A stretch of DNA of 64,000 nucleotides from Pseudomonas sp. G2-4 (GTDB lineage Bacteria; Pseudomonadota; Gammaproteobacteria; Pseudomonadales; Pseudomonadaceae): contig NZ_CP125957.1 of assembly GCF_030064125.1 (NCBI RefSeq), positions 5,202,501 through 5,266,500 on the forward strand, read 5' to 3'. Both the position numbers and the translations under genes were made by a program. The notes beneath the pieces are model-generated. The model ran no database searches. It worked only from the letters and a program-made list of their open reading frames with translations, and was not told where the DNA came from. Shown piece after piece: positions 8,124 through 16,694 of this stretch (the first letter of the stretch is position 1; each line of letters starts with the position of its first letter).

Positions 8124-9041
8124 GTGCTTGAAATCCGCCACCTCAAGACTCTGCACGCACTGCGCGAGGCCGACAGCCTGGTCGAAGCCGCCGAACGCCT
8201 GCACTTGACCCAGTCCGCCCTCTCCCATCAGTTCAAGGAACTGGAGGAACGCCTGGGGATGCAATTGTTCGTGCGCAAGACCAAACCGGTGCGCTTCACC
8301 AGCGCCGGCTTGCGCTTGCTGCAATTGGCCGACGCCACCCTGCCCTTGCTGCGCGGCGCCGAACGAGACATCGCGCGCTTGGCGGGTGGCACCGCCGGGC
8401 GTTTGCACATGGCGATCGAATGCCACAGCTGCTTTCAGTGGCTGATGCCGACCATCGATCAGTTCCGCGATGCCTGGCCGGAAGTCGAACTGGACCTGGC
8501 CTCGGGCTTCGCCTTCGCTCCGCTACCGGCCCTGGCCCGGGGCGACCTGGACCTGGTGGTGACTTCCGACCCGCTGGAACTGGCCGGGATCACTTACGTG
8601 CCGCTGTTCACCTATGAAGCGATGCTCGCCGTGGCCAACCAGCATCGACTGGCGGGCAAACCCTACGTCGTGCCCGAAGACCTGGTCAGCGAAACCCTGA
8701 TCACCTATCCGGTAGAGCGGGACCGACTGGACATCTTCACCCGGTTCCTGGAGCCGGCCGACATCGAACCGGCCCAGGTGCGCACCTCTGAACTGACGGT
8801 GATGATGATGCAGTTGGTGGCCAGCGGCCGAGGTGTGTGCGGCATGCCGCACTGGGCACTGCATGAATACAGCTCGCGGGGTTACGTGAAGGCCAAGCGA
8901 CTGGGGGAAAAAGGCTTGTTCGCCACGCTGTATGCGGCGGTCCGTACCGACATGCTTGATGCGCCGTACATGCGCGACTTTTTGCTGACAGCCAAGGACA
9001 CGTCGTTTTCGACATTGGATGGGGTCAGTGCGGTTCGGTGA
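8124..9041 (+). CDS. metR: LysR-type regulator MetR (GTG start)
   Basis: 305 residues. The start is placed at GTG 8124 because GGAG at 8114-8117 sits at ideal distance and MetR proteins begin with LEIRHLKTL; an ATG at 8112 would add MEPP but overlaps that Shine-Dalgarno. N-terminal HTH: SLVEAAERLHLTQSALSHQFKELEERLG. The effector domain carries IECHSCFQWLMPTIDQFR, characteristic of MetR, which responds to homocysteine and activates methionine synthesis genes (metE, metH). metE itself is not adjacent here. Confidence 0.92.
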   Translation: MLEIRHLKTLHALREADSLVEAAERLHLTQSALSHQFKELEERLGMQLFVRKTKPVRFTSAGLRLLQLADATLPLLRGAERDIARLAGGTAGRLHMAIECHSCFQWLMPTIDQFRDAWPEVELDLASGFAFAPLPALARGDLDLVVTSDPLELAGITYVPLFTYEAMLAVANQHRLAGKPYVVPEDLVSETLITYPVERDRLDIFTRFLEPADIEPAQVRTSELTVMMMQLVASGRGVCGMPHWALHEYSSRGYVKAKRLGEKGLFATLYAAVRTDMLDAPYMRDFLLTAKDTSFSTLDGVSAVR

Positions 9042-9050
9042 TACTCGGTC

Positions 9051-9086
9051 CTTTGTGGTGAGGGGATTTATCCCCTCACCACAAAG
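9051..9086. repeat. Long perfect inverted repeat (REP variant)
   Basis: CTTTGTGGTGAGGGGA (9051-9066) and its exact complement at 9071-9086 around a 4-base centre. It is a shorter, divergent member of the GTGGCGAGGG family lying between convergent genes and may serve as a bidirectional terminator. Confidence 0.8.
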
Positions 9087-9110
9087 CTCAACAGCCAGGA
9101 CCGGGTGGTT

Positions 9111-9608
9111 CTAGAGCTCACGCCACATGTGGATTTTGTCCAGGTAGTCCTCGCCCACCCGTATCGCCTGCGGTTCGAGGCCGTATTGCTTGAAACCGCA
9201 GCGCTGGTAGAGCTTCAGGGCCGGGGCGTTGCCGGCCGTGACGGTCAGTTGCACCAGGCGCAGAAAACTGTAGCGGCGGGCTTCGTCGAGGGCCGTTTGC
9301 ACCAATTGGTAGCCGAGCCCTCGATGGCAATGGGCATCGGTGACGTACATGCCGAACAACGTCACCTTGTGCCGGACCTTTTCCCGAGGCTCCAGGGACA
9401 GCCCGACAATCCCCACCAGCTCATCCTCCACAAACGCCCCCAGCAACACATCGAGCCGGCTGGTCAGGCGTGACTCCCACCAGTTGATGGGCAGCGCCGC
9501 CCGCTCACTGACGCTGGAGGTGAAGGCTTGCGGATGAAGCGCGTAGGCCTGGAGCATCAAGTGACGATACGCCTCGACGTCGCGCGCCCCCAGCCGTCGA
9601 ATGCTCAC
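9111..9608 (-). CDS. GNAT family N-acetyltransferase
   Basis: 165 residues with a GTG start at 9606-9608 that overlaps the LysE-type gene stop (GTGA). The acetyl-CoA binding motif A is seen as YVTDAHCHRGLGYQLVQTAL (consensus Q/RxxGxG/A), followed by the C-terminal LTVTAGNAPALKLYQRCGFKQYG that is typical of GNAT proteins. Substrate unknown. It is translationally coupled to the upstream exporter gene, so the two may act on related amino compounds. Confidence 0.88.
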   Translation of the reverse strand: MSIRRLGARDVEAYRHLMLQAYALHPQAFTSSVSERAALPINWWESRLTSRLDVLLGAFVEDELVGIVGLSLEPREKVRHKVTLFGMYVTDAHCHRGLGYQLVQTALDEARRYSFLRLVQLTVTAGNAPALKLYQRCGFKQYGLEPQAIRVGEDYLDKIHMWREL

Positions 9609-10243
9609 GCCGAACGCCGTTGCTCAAGCATCAGGCGCAGCGCCAACGCCCCCAGCACAAAGCCCATGAAATAGCGCTGGGCCGCCAGCCAGGTGGGGTT
9701 GTGGACGAACCACGAGGCAATGCCCGCCGCGAACAAGGCAATCAGCAGGTTGACGCTGAAACTGACGCTGATCTGGGTCAGCCCCAGGATGATGCTCTGG
9801 GTGAACAGCGAACCGTGTTCCGGGCTGATGAACTGCGGAAACACCGAGAGGTAAAACACCGCAATCTTCGGGTTCAGGGCGCTGGTGAGAAAGCCCATGG
9901 TGATCAACTTGCGCGTCGAGTCCGCTGGCAGCTGCTGGGCCTCGAAGGGTGAGCGCGCCCCCGGCTTCACGGCCTGCCAGGCCAGCCAGAGCAGGTACAG
10001 CGCACCGGCCCACTTCAACACTTCATAGGCCATGGGCACCGCCACGAACACTGCCGTCAGCCCCGCTGCCGCCGCGAACATGTGCACGAAAAAACCCGCC
10101 ACCACCCCCAGCAAGGACGTGACCCCGGCCTTGCGACCCTGGCAGATCGAGCGGGAGATCAGGTAGATCATGTTCGGGCCGGGCGTGAGCACCATCAGCA
10201 ATGCGGCGACCGCGAAAATCAGCAGATCCGGCAATGGAATCAT
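9605..10243 (-). CDS. LysE/RhtB family amino-acid exporter
   Basis: 212 residues from ATG at 10241-10243, preceded by AGGA at a suitable distance; an in-frame TTG three codons upstream is less likely. Six hydrophobic segments, beginning with LLIFAVAALLMVLTPGPNMIYLISRS, which contains the TPGPN signature of LysE/RhtB exporters. It sits in the inner membrane and exports amino acids or related compounds. Overlaps the GNAT gene by four bases. Confidence 0.9.
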   Translation of the reverse strand: MIPLPDLLIFAVAALLMVLTPGPNMIYLISRSICQGRKAGVTSLLGVVAGFFVHMFAAAAGLTAVFVAVPMAYEVLKWAGALYLLWLAWQAVKPGARSPFEAQQLPADSTRKLITMGFLTSALNPKIAVFYLSVFPQFISPEHGSLFTQSIILGLTQISVSFSVNLLIALFAAGIASWFVHNPTWLAAQRYFMGFVLGALALRLMLEQRRSA

Positions 10244-10260
10244 CGGCAGCAATCCTTGAG

Positions 10261-10677
10261 TCAGCAGGTTACAAGATGGGTGGCTCGATAAAACGGCAGG
10301 ATCACCTCGCCTGTCAACGGGGCCAGCAGAAGATCGCTGTCGCCGGCCGGATCGATCCAGCGGACTTCCTCAATTTCAGCGGCGGGAGACACCGGGGCGT
10401 CGATGGCCAGTAAAAACACTTCAGCCTGCACGATAAAACCCGGCTCATTGGCGGCCGGCGCGCTGAACGCCCCCAGGTAGTGGGCCTGTGCCGGGTCGAT
10501 CGTCAGCCCAAGCTCTTCATCCAATTCCCGGACAAGGGCCTGGACCGGTTGTTCATGGGCCTCGATCTTGCCGCCCGGCTGCATGAAAGCCAGGGTGCCG
10601 CGCTTGCGCACCAACAGGGTTCGACCGTCCGGGCCGATCAACAGGGCGGCGGCGATGCGGATGAGGGAAGTGGTCAT
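10261..10677 (-). CDS. Nudix hydrolase
   Basis: 138 residues from ATG at 10675-10677. The Nudix box reads GGKIEAHEQPVQALVRELDEELGL, matching GX5EX7REUXEEXGU. It hydrolyses a nucleoside diphosphate-X compound; the substrate is not predictable. It ends 17 bases before the exporter gene on the same strand, so all three genes may form a short operon. Confidence 0.88.
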   Translation of the reverse strand: MTTSLIRIAAALLIGPDGRTLLVRKRGTLAFMQPGGKIEAHEQPVQALVRELDEELGLTIDPAQAHYLGAFSAPAANEPGFIVQAEVFLLAIDAPVSPAAEIEEVRWIDPAGDSDLLLAPLTGEVILPFYRATHLVTC

Positions 10678-10774
10678 GAGTGATGAAAGCCTTGGGGGGG
10701 AAATGCCGGGGAGATTACAGACCAGGGCCGCAGGAGCAAAGCCTTGCCCCCGTTTCAGGCCCCCACACATTCCC

Positions 10775-10865
10775 CTGTGGGAGCGAGCTTGCTCGCGATA
10801 GCGTCCGGCCAGTCAACAATGCAGTCACTGACATTCCGCTATCGCGAGCAAGCTCGCTCCCACAG
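10775..10865. repeat. REPIN, GTGGGAGCGAGC family
   Basis: CTGTGGGAGCGAGCTTGCTCGCGATAGCG and its reverse complement with about 30 bases between. Confidence 0.9.
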
Positions 10866-10893
10866 TTCGAACGGTGACATCTGCAGAACCGCA

Positions 10894-12261
10894 TTACCCC
10901 AACATCGGCTTCGGCACCGCAGGGTCTGCTTCCTCTTCCGGGATTTTGACAAACACGCTGTACCGGGCCCCTTCCATCGATTCGAAGGCGATGAGCTTTT
11001 CCACCAGCGGGCCGCTCAGGACCTTGCCGGCGTTGAGCAGCAGCATGCCATTGTCGGCGTTGAGGTTGCGAGCCAGGATCATGCCGGGCGCCAGTTCACG
11101 GGTGGTCTTGACCTCCACCGTCGGGTCGGACAGGGTCACGTCGTCCAGGTATTCGCCGCAGGCCTTGATGAAGTCCTCGATCATGCTCGGGTCGTACAGC
11201 TTGCCAGCGTACTTGCGGATGTAGACCAGTGCTTCGTCGCTGTTCATCTGCCGTTCGAGGATCAACCCGCGCTGCAGTTCGATGAAATCCACCGCCAGTT
11301 TCAACAGCCGCGACCCGAATGGAATGGCCTCGCCCTTGAGGTGCTCGGGGAAACCGCTCCCGTCCCAACGCTCCTGGTGATGGCGGATGATCCGTGCCGC
11401 GTCTTTCATCGGGTCCAGGGTCATCAGCAGCGACTCGCTCTGCTTCGGATAGGCGCGATACAGATCAAGCTCGCTGTGATGCAGCATGTCGGCGGGCGTG
11501 GTCATCATGTTATCGGTCCAGCTCAGCTTGCCGATGTTGTAGAGCGCCGCGGCCATGGTCAGGTCGCGGTCGGTGGACTCGTCGAGGAAGTGCAGCCGGC
11601 TGTAGACCCTGATCAACTCGATGATCTGCCGGTTGGTCTGCTTGGCCTTGGGCAGGCGCAGGTTGGCGATCAACGAAAACACTTCGGTGCTGGTCACATA
11701 ACTGCGCTTGAGCTCGTCATAGGCCAGGTCGAGCATGTCGGCGGTCTGCTGCAGTTCGGAGGTGCGCGAGGCCACGCGTTTTTCCAGGGTGGCGTTCAGC
11801 GTCTTGAGTTGCTGGTTCTGCTCGCTGTTCAGCGCTTCGAGGCGCTGGCGTTCGCTTTCGGAATGCTGGTGGGCCAGGGCCTGGCGCAGCGCCTGCACCA
11901 GTTCCTCGTCATTCCAGGGCTTGCTGAGGTAGCGATAGAGCTGCCCCTCGTTGATGGCCTTGGTCATCATGTCGACATCAGCATACCCGGTGAGCAGGAT
12001 GCGCAAGGTCGACGGATAGAGCTTGCGAATCTGCGCCAGCAGCGTGGCGCCATCCATGTTCGGCATGCGGGCATCGGTCATCACCAGGTCGACGGGGCGC
12101 TCCTTGAGGATTTCCAGGGCCCTGGCACCACTGTCGGCCAGCAGAATCTCGTACGGCTGGCTGCGCAGCAGCCGACGCAGGCTGCTGAGAATCGACTCTT
12201 CATCATCGACCAGCAGCACCGTGGGTTTCCTTGCCGAAACTTCCGGCGATTGATCTTCCAT
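10894..12261 (-). CDS. Response regulator with degenerate HD-GYP output
   Basis: 455 residues, strong Shine-Dalgarno (GGAGGGGGT) before the ATG at 12259-12261. Residues 12-130: REC domain with VDDE, phosphoacceptor Asp63 in MTDARMP, and a conserved Lys in YLSKPW. A coiled coil follows (about 130-180). Residues 190-390: HD-GYP-like domain. The catalytic HD pair is replaced by Tyr241-Asn242 (YNIGK in place of HDIGK), while HHQERWDGSGFP (294-305) is kept. It is therefore probably not an active c-di-GMP phosphodiesterase but may bind nucleotide or partners. Divergent from the REC-PAS-GGDEF operon, likely part of the same circuit. Confidence 0.88.
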   Translation of the reverse strand: MEDQSPEVSARKPTVLLVDDEESILSSLRRLLRSQPYEILLADSGARALEILKERPVDLVMTDARMPNMDGATLLAQIRKLYPSTLRILLTGYADVDMMTKAINEGQLYRYLSKPWNDEELVQALRQALAHQHSESERQRLEALNSEQNQQLKTLNATLEKRVASRTSELQQTADMLDLAYDELKRSYVTSTEVFSLIANLRLPKAKQTNRQIIELIRVYSRLHFLDESTDRDLTMAAALYNIGKLSWTDNMMTTPADMLHHSELDLYRAYPKQSESLLMTLDPMKDAARIIRHHQERWDGSGFPEHLKGEAIPFGSRLLKLAVDFIELQRGLILERQMNSDEALVYIRKYAGKLYDPSMIEDFIKACGEYLDDVTLSDPTVEVKTTRELAPGMILARNLNADNGMLLLNAGKVLSGPLVEKLIAFESMEGARYSVFVKIPEEEADPAVPKPMLG

Positions 12262-12489
12262 TTTTACCCCCTCCTATTAACCACAACCGTTCTACCGCTC
12301 CCCTGAAGAACAGGCTAGTAGATTGCGTTCATTTAGTCACAATTCGCCATCTCTGGCCGAGCGCATCCCCACGAGCCGACTATGCTCTACCCCATGAAGG
12401 GCCATGTACAGGCCAGAAGACTCATGCCAGAGAAAGGGATATCAGATGTACCCATGGTTCTATAGTCAGCATCTTCGCGGTGCACGGCC
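12262..12489. promoter_or_regulatory. Divergent promoter region of the signalling island
   Basis: 228 bases separate the REC/HD-GYP-like gene from the five-gene operon. TATGCT in the segment GACTATGCTCTACC (about 12378-12391) is a possible -10 for the plus-strand operon; this is tentative. No strong Shine-Dalgarno precedes the ATG at 12490, in contrast to the minus-strand gene. Confidence 0.35.
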
Positions 12490-14781
12490 ATGAGCCTGCC
12501 GATGGAGAAAGGCAATCGGCGGATCCTGATCGTCGACGACACCCCGACCATCCATGAGGATTTTCGCAAGATCCTCAGCCCCCAGGGCACCCCAGAAGAC
12601 AGCCTGAGCAGTGCCGAAGAGGCCCTGTTCGGCGCGCCAGTGGCGGTCGCCCAGCAGCGATTCGAGCTCGATTCGGCCTTCCAGGGCATGGAAGCCCTGA
12701 ATAAGGTGGAATCGGCCCTGGCCGAGGGGCAGCCCTACGCCTTGGCCTTCATTGACATGCGCATGCCCCCGGGCTGGGACGGTCTTGAAACCATCGAACG
12801 GCTGTGGCGGGTCGATCCCAAGCTGCAAGTGGCCCTGTGTACCGCTTACTCGGATTATTCCTGGGAAGACATCGCCGAGCGCCTCGATCTGGGCGACCGG
12901 TTGCTCATCCTGAAAAAACCCTTCGACGCCATCGAAATCCGCCAGATGGCCAGCGCCCTGACCGTCAAATGGCAAATGACCGAAGACGCCGCGCTGAAAA
13001 TGGACATGCTCGAACGAGCGGTGGAAGAACGCACCCGGGAGCTGGCAGACGCCAACATCATCGTGCAGAACAGCCCGACCATCCTCTATCGCCTGCGCGG
13101 CGAGCCGCCATTCCCATTGATGTACATCTCCCACAACATCACCAAGTTCGGCCATGTGGCGGCGCAACTGATCAACTCGCCAGACTGGGGGCAAGTCCTG
13201 ATTCACCCCGATGACCGGAGCAAAGTCGACACCGCCATGGTGCGCGTCCTGGGCCGCGACACTGCGGGCGCTTCGATTGAATTTCGCATGCGCACGGGCG
13301 ACGACACGTTCCGCTGGGTGGAGAACCGCTACATCCCGGTGCGCAACGAGCAAGGCCAGTTGCTGGAAGTCGAAGGCATCATCCTCGACATCACCGAACG
13401 CAAACTGGCCGAGGAAAAAATCGCCCTGCTGGCCCGCACCGATGGCCTGACCGGGCTGGCCAACCGCGCCACCATGATCGAACGCCTGCACCAGGCCTTC
13501 GCCGCGGCTCGCCGGGGGGCGGCGCCGTTTGCGATGTTTTACCTGGACCTTGACCACTTCAAGCGGATCAACGACACCCTCGGCCACCCCATCGGCGACC
13601 TGTTGTTGCAGGAAGTCGCTGCGCGCATCAAAGGCTGTACCCGGGAAAACGACGTGGTGGCGCGCTTGGGCGGCGACGAGTTTGCCATTTTGCAGCTGGA
13701 TGTCCACGAGGCCACTCATTGCGCCGCCCTGGCGGGCAAGATCCGGGATGCGCTGGTGGCGCCCTACTCCCTGGACGGCAACGACGTGCGCATCTCGGTG
13801 AGCATCGGCATCAGCCTGTATACGCCCCAGAGCCTGAGTGCCGACAGCCTGATGGCGCAGTCCGACATGGCCCTGTACCGCTCCAAGGAAAAGGGCCGCA
13901 ACCAGTACCATTTCCATAACGAGGAAATTAACCAGGAAGTGACGGATCGGGTCGCCCTCGCCAGCGACCTGCGCCTGGCCATCGAACATAACGAGCTGCA
14001 ATTGCATTACCTGCCGGAAGTCGACCTCGGCACCGGCAAGATCCTCGGCATGGGCGTACAGGTCCGCTGGAAACACCCTCAACGCGGCTGGCTGGAACCA
14101 GCGGCCTTCATGCCGGCGGCCGAGAAGACCGGGATTATCATTGGCCTGGGCCATTGGGTGCTGGACCAGGCCTGCCAACAGATGCGCCAGTGGCGCGACC
14201 AGGGCGTGGCCCCGCCGGTGATCGCCATCGACCTGTCCCTGACCCAACTCAAGACCGGCCCGGAGCTGATCTACGACGTGCTGCGCACCACCGCGCGCTG
14301 GGAGCTGGCCCCCTGGGACCTGCGTTTCGACGTCACCGAAGCCACCCTGGCCCAGACCAAGTGGACCCACAACGACGTGCTGCCGCGCCTGTGCGAATTG
14401 GGCGTGCAGATTGCAATCGATGATTTCGGTACCGAGTACTCCTCGTTCGATTACCTCAAGACCTACCGGGTCAATCACCTCAAGCTCGCCCAGCGCTTTC
14501 TCGACAGCGCCAACGACGACCCCGAGAACGCCACGACCCTGCGGGCAATCATCAACTTTGCCCGGGATGTCGGCATCGGCATCATTGCCGAAGGTGTCGA
14601 AACCCAGGAGCAACGCTCTACGCTGATGTCCAGCGGCGGCGCGATGCAGGCCCAGGGGCATTACTTCAGTACTGTGGTCGACAGCGGCCAGGCCGCCGAA
14701 CTGCTCAAGGCCGGTACCATCATTCCCACAACCGACCACTGGACCCGACCTGCGAACCAGCTATCGGAGAGCAATCCATGA
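12490..14781 (+). CDS. REC-PAS-GGDEF-EAL* protein (predicted diguanylate cyclase)
   Basis: 763 residues. REC domain (about 12-160) starts RRILIVDDTPTIHEDFRKIL; the phosphoacceptor is Asp89 in FIDMRMPPGWDG, about 30 residues later than usual because of an insert before the second strand. PAS domain about 180-305 ending DITERKLAEE. GGDEF domain with intact GGDEF at about 394-398 and an upstream I-site RxxD (RENDVVARL). The EAL domain is degenerate: EAL is replaced by GVQ at 522-524, and DDFGTGYSS reads DDFGTEYSS. Expected output: phosphorylation- and ligand-controlled c-di-GMP synthesis with product inhibition and no hydrolysis. Overlaps the next gene by four bases. Confidence 0.92.
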   Translation: MSLPMEKGNRRILIVDDTPTIHEDFRKILSPQGTPEDSLSSAEEALFGAPVAVAQQRFELDSAFQGMEALNKVESALAEGQPYALAFIDMRMPPGWDGLETIERLWRVDPKLQVALCTAYSDYSWEDIAERLDLGDRLLILKKPFDAIEIRQMASALTVKWQMTEDAALKMDMLERAVEERTRELADANIIVQNSPTILYRLRGEPPFPLMYISHNITKFGHVAAQLINSPDWGQVLIHPDDRSKVDTAMVRVLGRDTAGASIEFRMRTGDDTFRWVENRYIPVRNEQGQLLEVEGIILDITERKLAEEKIALLARTDGLTGLANRATMIERLHQAFAAARRGAAPFAMFYLDLDHFKRINDTLGHPIGDLLLQEVAARIKGCTRENDVVARLGGDEFAILQLDVHEATHCAALAGKIRDALVAPYSLDGNDVRISVSIGISLYTPQSLSADSLMAQSDMALYRSKEKGRNQYHFHNEEINQEVTDRVALASDLRLAIEHNELQLHYLPEVDLGTGKILGMGVQVRWKHPQRGWLEPAAFMPAAEKTGIIIGLGHWVLDQACQQMRQWRDQGVAPPVIAIDLSLTQLKTGPELIYDVLRTTARWELAPWDLRFDVTEATLAQTKWTHNDVLPRLCELGVQIAIDDFGTEYSSFDYLKTYRVNHLKLAQRFLDSANDDPENATTLRAIINFARDVGIGIIAEGVETQEQRSTLMSSGGAMQAQGHYFSTVVDSGQAAELLKAGTIIPTTDHWTRPANQLSESNP

Positions 14782-16652
14782 ACCCCATGTCAGTACCTGC
14801 CAACCGGCGGATCCTGGTGGTGGACGATACACCGGCAATTCACCAGGATTTTCGCAAGATCCTCAGCCCCGGCGTCAGCACTGATGGATCACTGGACGAC
14901 ACGGAGAGCCTGCTGTTCGGCACGTCCCAGGTCAGCCAGCTGCAATTTCAGATCGACTCCGCCTATCAGGGCGAAGAGGCACTGGAACTGGTCAAGCGCG
15001 CCCAGGCCGAAGGCCAGCCCTATGCCCTGGTGTTCGCCGACATGCGCATGCCCCCGGGCTGGGACGGGCTGCAAACCATCGAGCGGCTGTGGGAGGCCGA
15101 CCCGCGCCTGCAAATTGCCCTGTGCACGGCGTTCTCGGATTACTCTTGGGAAACCATGTCCGAGCGGATCGAGTTCGATGATCAGTTGCTGATCCTCAAG
15201 AAACCGTTCGACACCCTGGAAATCCGCCAGATGGCCAGCGCCATGACCTGGAAATGGCAACTGGCCCAGGATGCCGCGCGAAAAATGCGCAGCCTGGAGC
15301 GCACGATAGAAGAGCGGGTCCAGGAATTGCTCAAGGTCTCCCACCTGCTGCAATACGACGTGCTCACCGAACTGCCCAACAGCATGCTGCTGGGCGATCG
15401 CCTGACCCAGGCCATGGCCCATTGTCGCCGGCATGACCGGCAACTGGCGGTGATGTTCATCGGCCTGGACCGCTTCAAGCGCATCAATAACGCCCTGGGT
15501 CACCCGGTGGGCGATGAGATGCTCAAGCGGGTAGCCCGGGCACTGGCGACCGTGGTGCGTGAATCCGACTCGGTGTTTCGCTACGGTTCCGACGAGTTCG
15601 TAGTGTTGGTGGGAGACGTCAGCGACCCGCAGCAGACCAAAGGCGTGGCCGAAAAACTGCTGAACGCCATCAGCTCCCCGCAACCCATCGACGGCCACGA
15701 CCTGACTGTCACCGCGAGCCTGGGCATCAGCCTTTACCCAGCGGACGGTTACGATGCGGTGGCGCTGATCAAGAAAGCCGAGACGGCGATGCGCAACGTC
15801 AAGGAAACCGGCCCCAACGATTACCGTTTTTTCACCGAAGACATGAACCGCCGGGCGCGGCAGCAGCAGACCATCGAATCCGGTCTGCGCCTGGCGCTGC
15901 AACACAAGGAATTCGTGCTGCATTACCAGCCCAAGCTCGACCTGACGAGCGGCAAAGTGGTCGGCGTCGAAGCGCTGGTGCGCTGGAACCGGCCGGATCA
16001 AGGCCTGATCTACCCGTCGGACTTCATCCCGGTGGCCGAAGACAGCGGGCTGATCGTGCCGCTGAGCCAATGGGTGCTCCAGGAGGCTTGCCAGCAGGCT
16101 TGCCGCTGGCAGGCGCAGGGCATGCGTCCGCTGATCCTGTCGGTCAACATTTCGGCCATCGATTTTCGCCAGCGCGGGTTCGTCGAAGGCATCGCCCGCA
16201 CGCTCAAGGAAACCGGGTTCGACCCGACACAGTTAGAACTGGAGATCACCGAAAGCGTGCTCATGCATAACATCGATACAACGGTCGCCACCCTCAAGGC
16301 TATCAAGCAACTGGGGATACGCCTGGCCATCGACGATTTCGGCACCGGCTACTCAAGCCTGAGCTACCTGCAGAAATTTCCGGTGGACGTGTTGAAGATC
16401 GACCGATCGTTCGTCGGCGACCTGAGCATCGACAGCAACGACGCCAAACTGGTGAGCACCATCATCAGCCTGGGCAAGAGCCTGAACCTGCACATCATTG
16501 CCGAAGGTGTGGAAACCCGTGAGCAACTGGAGTTTCTCAAGGCTCACCAGTGCGAGGAGGCCCAAGGTTATTACTTCAGCAAGGCCGTGGAACCGCAAGC
16601 CTTCGCCGAATGGATGGCTGAATGGGAAACCCGCCAGAGCCCGTTTTCGTAA
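14778..16652 (+). CDS. REC-GGDEF-EAL protein (predicted c-di-GMP phosphodiesterase)
   Basis: 624 residues. The REC domain is a close paralogue of that in the preceding gene (VVDDTPAIHQDFRKILSPG), with phosphoacceptor Asp88 in ADMRMPPGWDG. GGDEF domain reads GSDEF at 270-274 with an RxxD I-site five residues upstream. The EAL domain looks complete: GVEALVRW (EAL 398-400), LELEITES, IDDFGTGYSSLSYL, LKIDRSFV and AEGVET. I infer that this protein mainly hydrolyses c-di-GMP, complementing the upstream cyclase. ATGA overlap with the upstream gene indicates translational coupling. Confidence 0.92.
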   Translation: MNPMSVPANRRILVVDDTPAIHQDFRKILSPGVSTDGSLDDTESLLFGTSQVSQLQFQIDSAYQGEEALELVKRAQAEGQPYALVFADMRMPPGWDGLQTIERLWEADPRLQIALCTAFSDYSWETMSERIEFDDQLLILKKPFDTLEIRQMASAMTWKWQLAQDAARKMRSLERTIEERVQELLKVSHLLQYDVLTELPNSMLLGDRLTQAMAHCRRHDRQLAVMFIGLDRFKRINNALGHPVGDEMLKRVARALATVVRESDSVFRYGSDEFVVLVGDVSDPQQTKGVAEKLLNAISSPQPIDGHDLTVTASLGISLYPADGYDAVALIKKAETAMRNVKETGPNDYRFFTEDMNRRARQQQTIESGLRLALQHKEFVLHYQPKLDLTSGKVVGVEALVRWNRPDQGLIYPSDFIPVAEDSGLIVPLSQWVLQEACQQACRWQAQGMRPLILSVNISAIDFRQRGFVEGIARTLKETGFDPTQLELEITESVLMHNIDTTVATLKAIKQLGIRLAIDDFGTGYSSLSYLQKFPVDVLKIDRSFVGDLSIDSNDAKLVSTIISLGKSLNLHIIAEGVETREQLEFLKAHQCEEAQGYYFSKAVEPQAFAEWMAEWETRQSPFS

Positions 16653-16694
16653 ACACCTGAGTTTCTAAACCAAGCGTTCCAAGGAAAACATCCC

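Noticed and set aside
9051..9086. Operator for metR
   Set aside because: It lies after the metR stop between convergent genes and is a REP-like palindrome, not a TGAA-N5-TTCA type site.
12466..14739. 757-aa minus-strand frame opposite the REC-PAS-GGDEF gene
   Set aside because: The plus-strand frame has unmistakable domains; the antisense frame has low-complexity G/Q/H-rich sequence typical of G+C-rich shadows.
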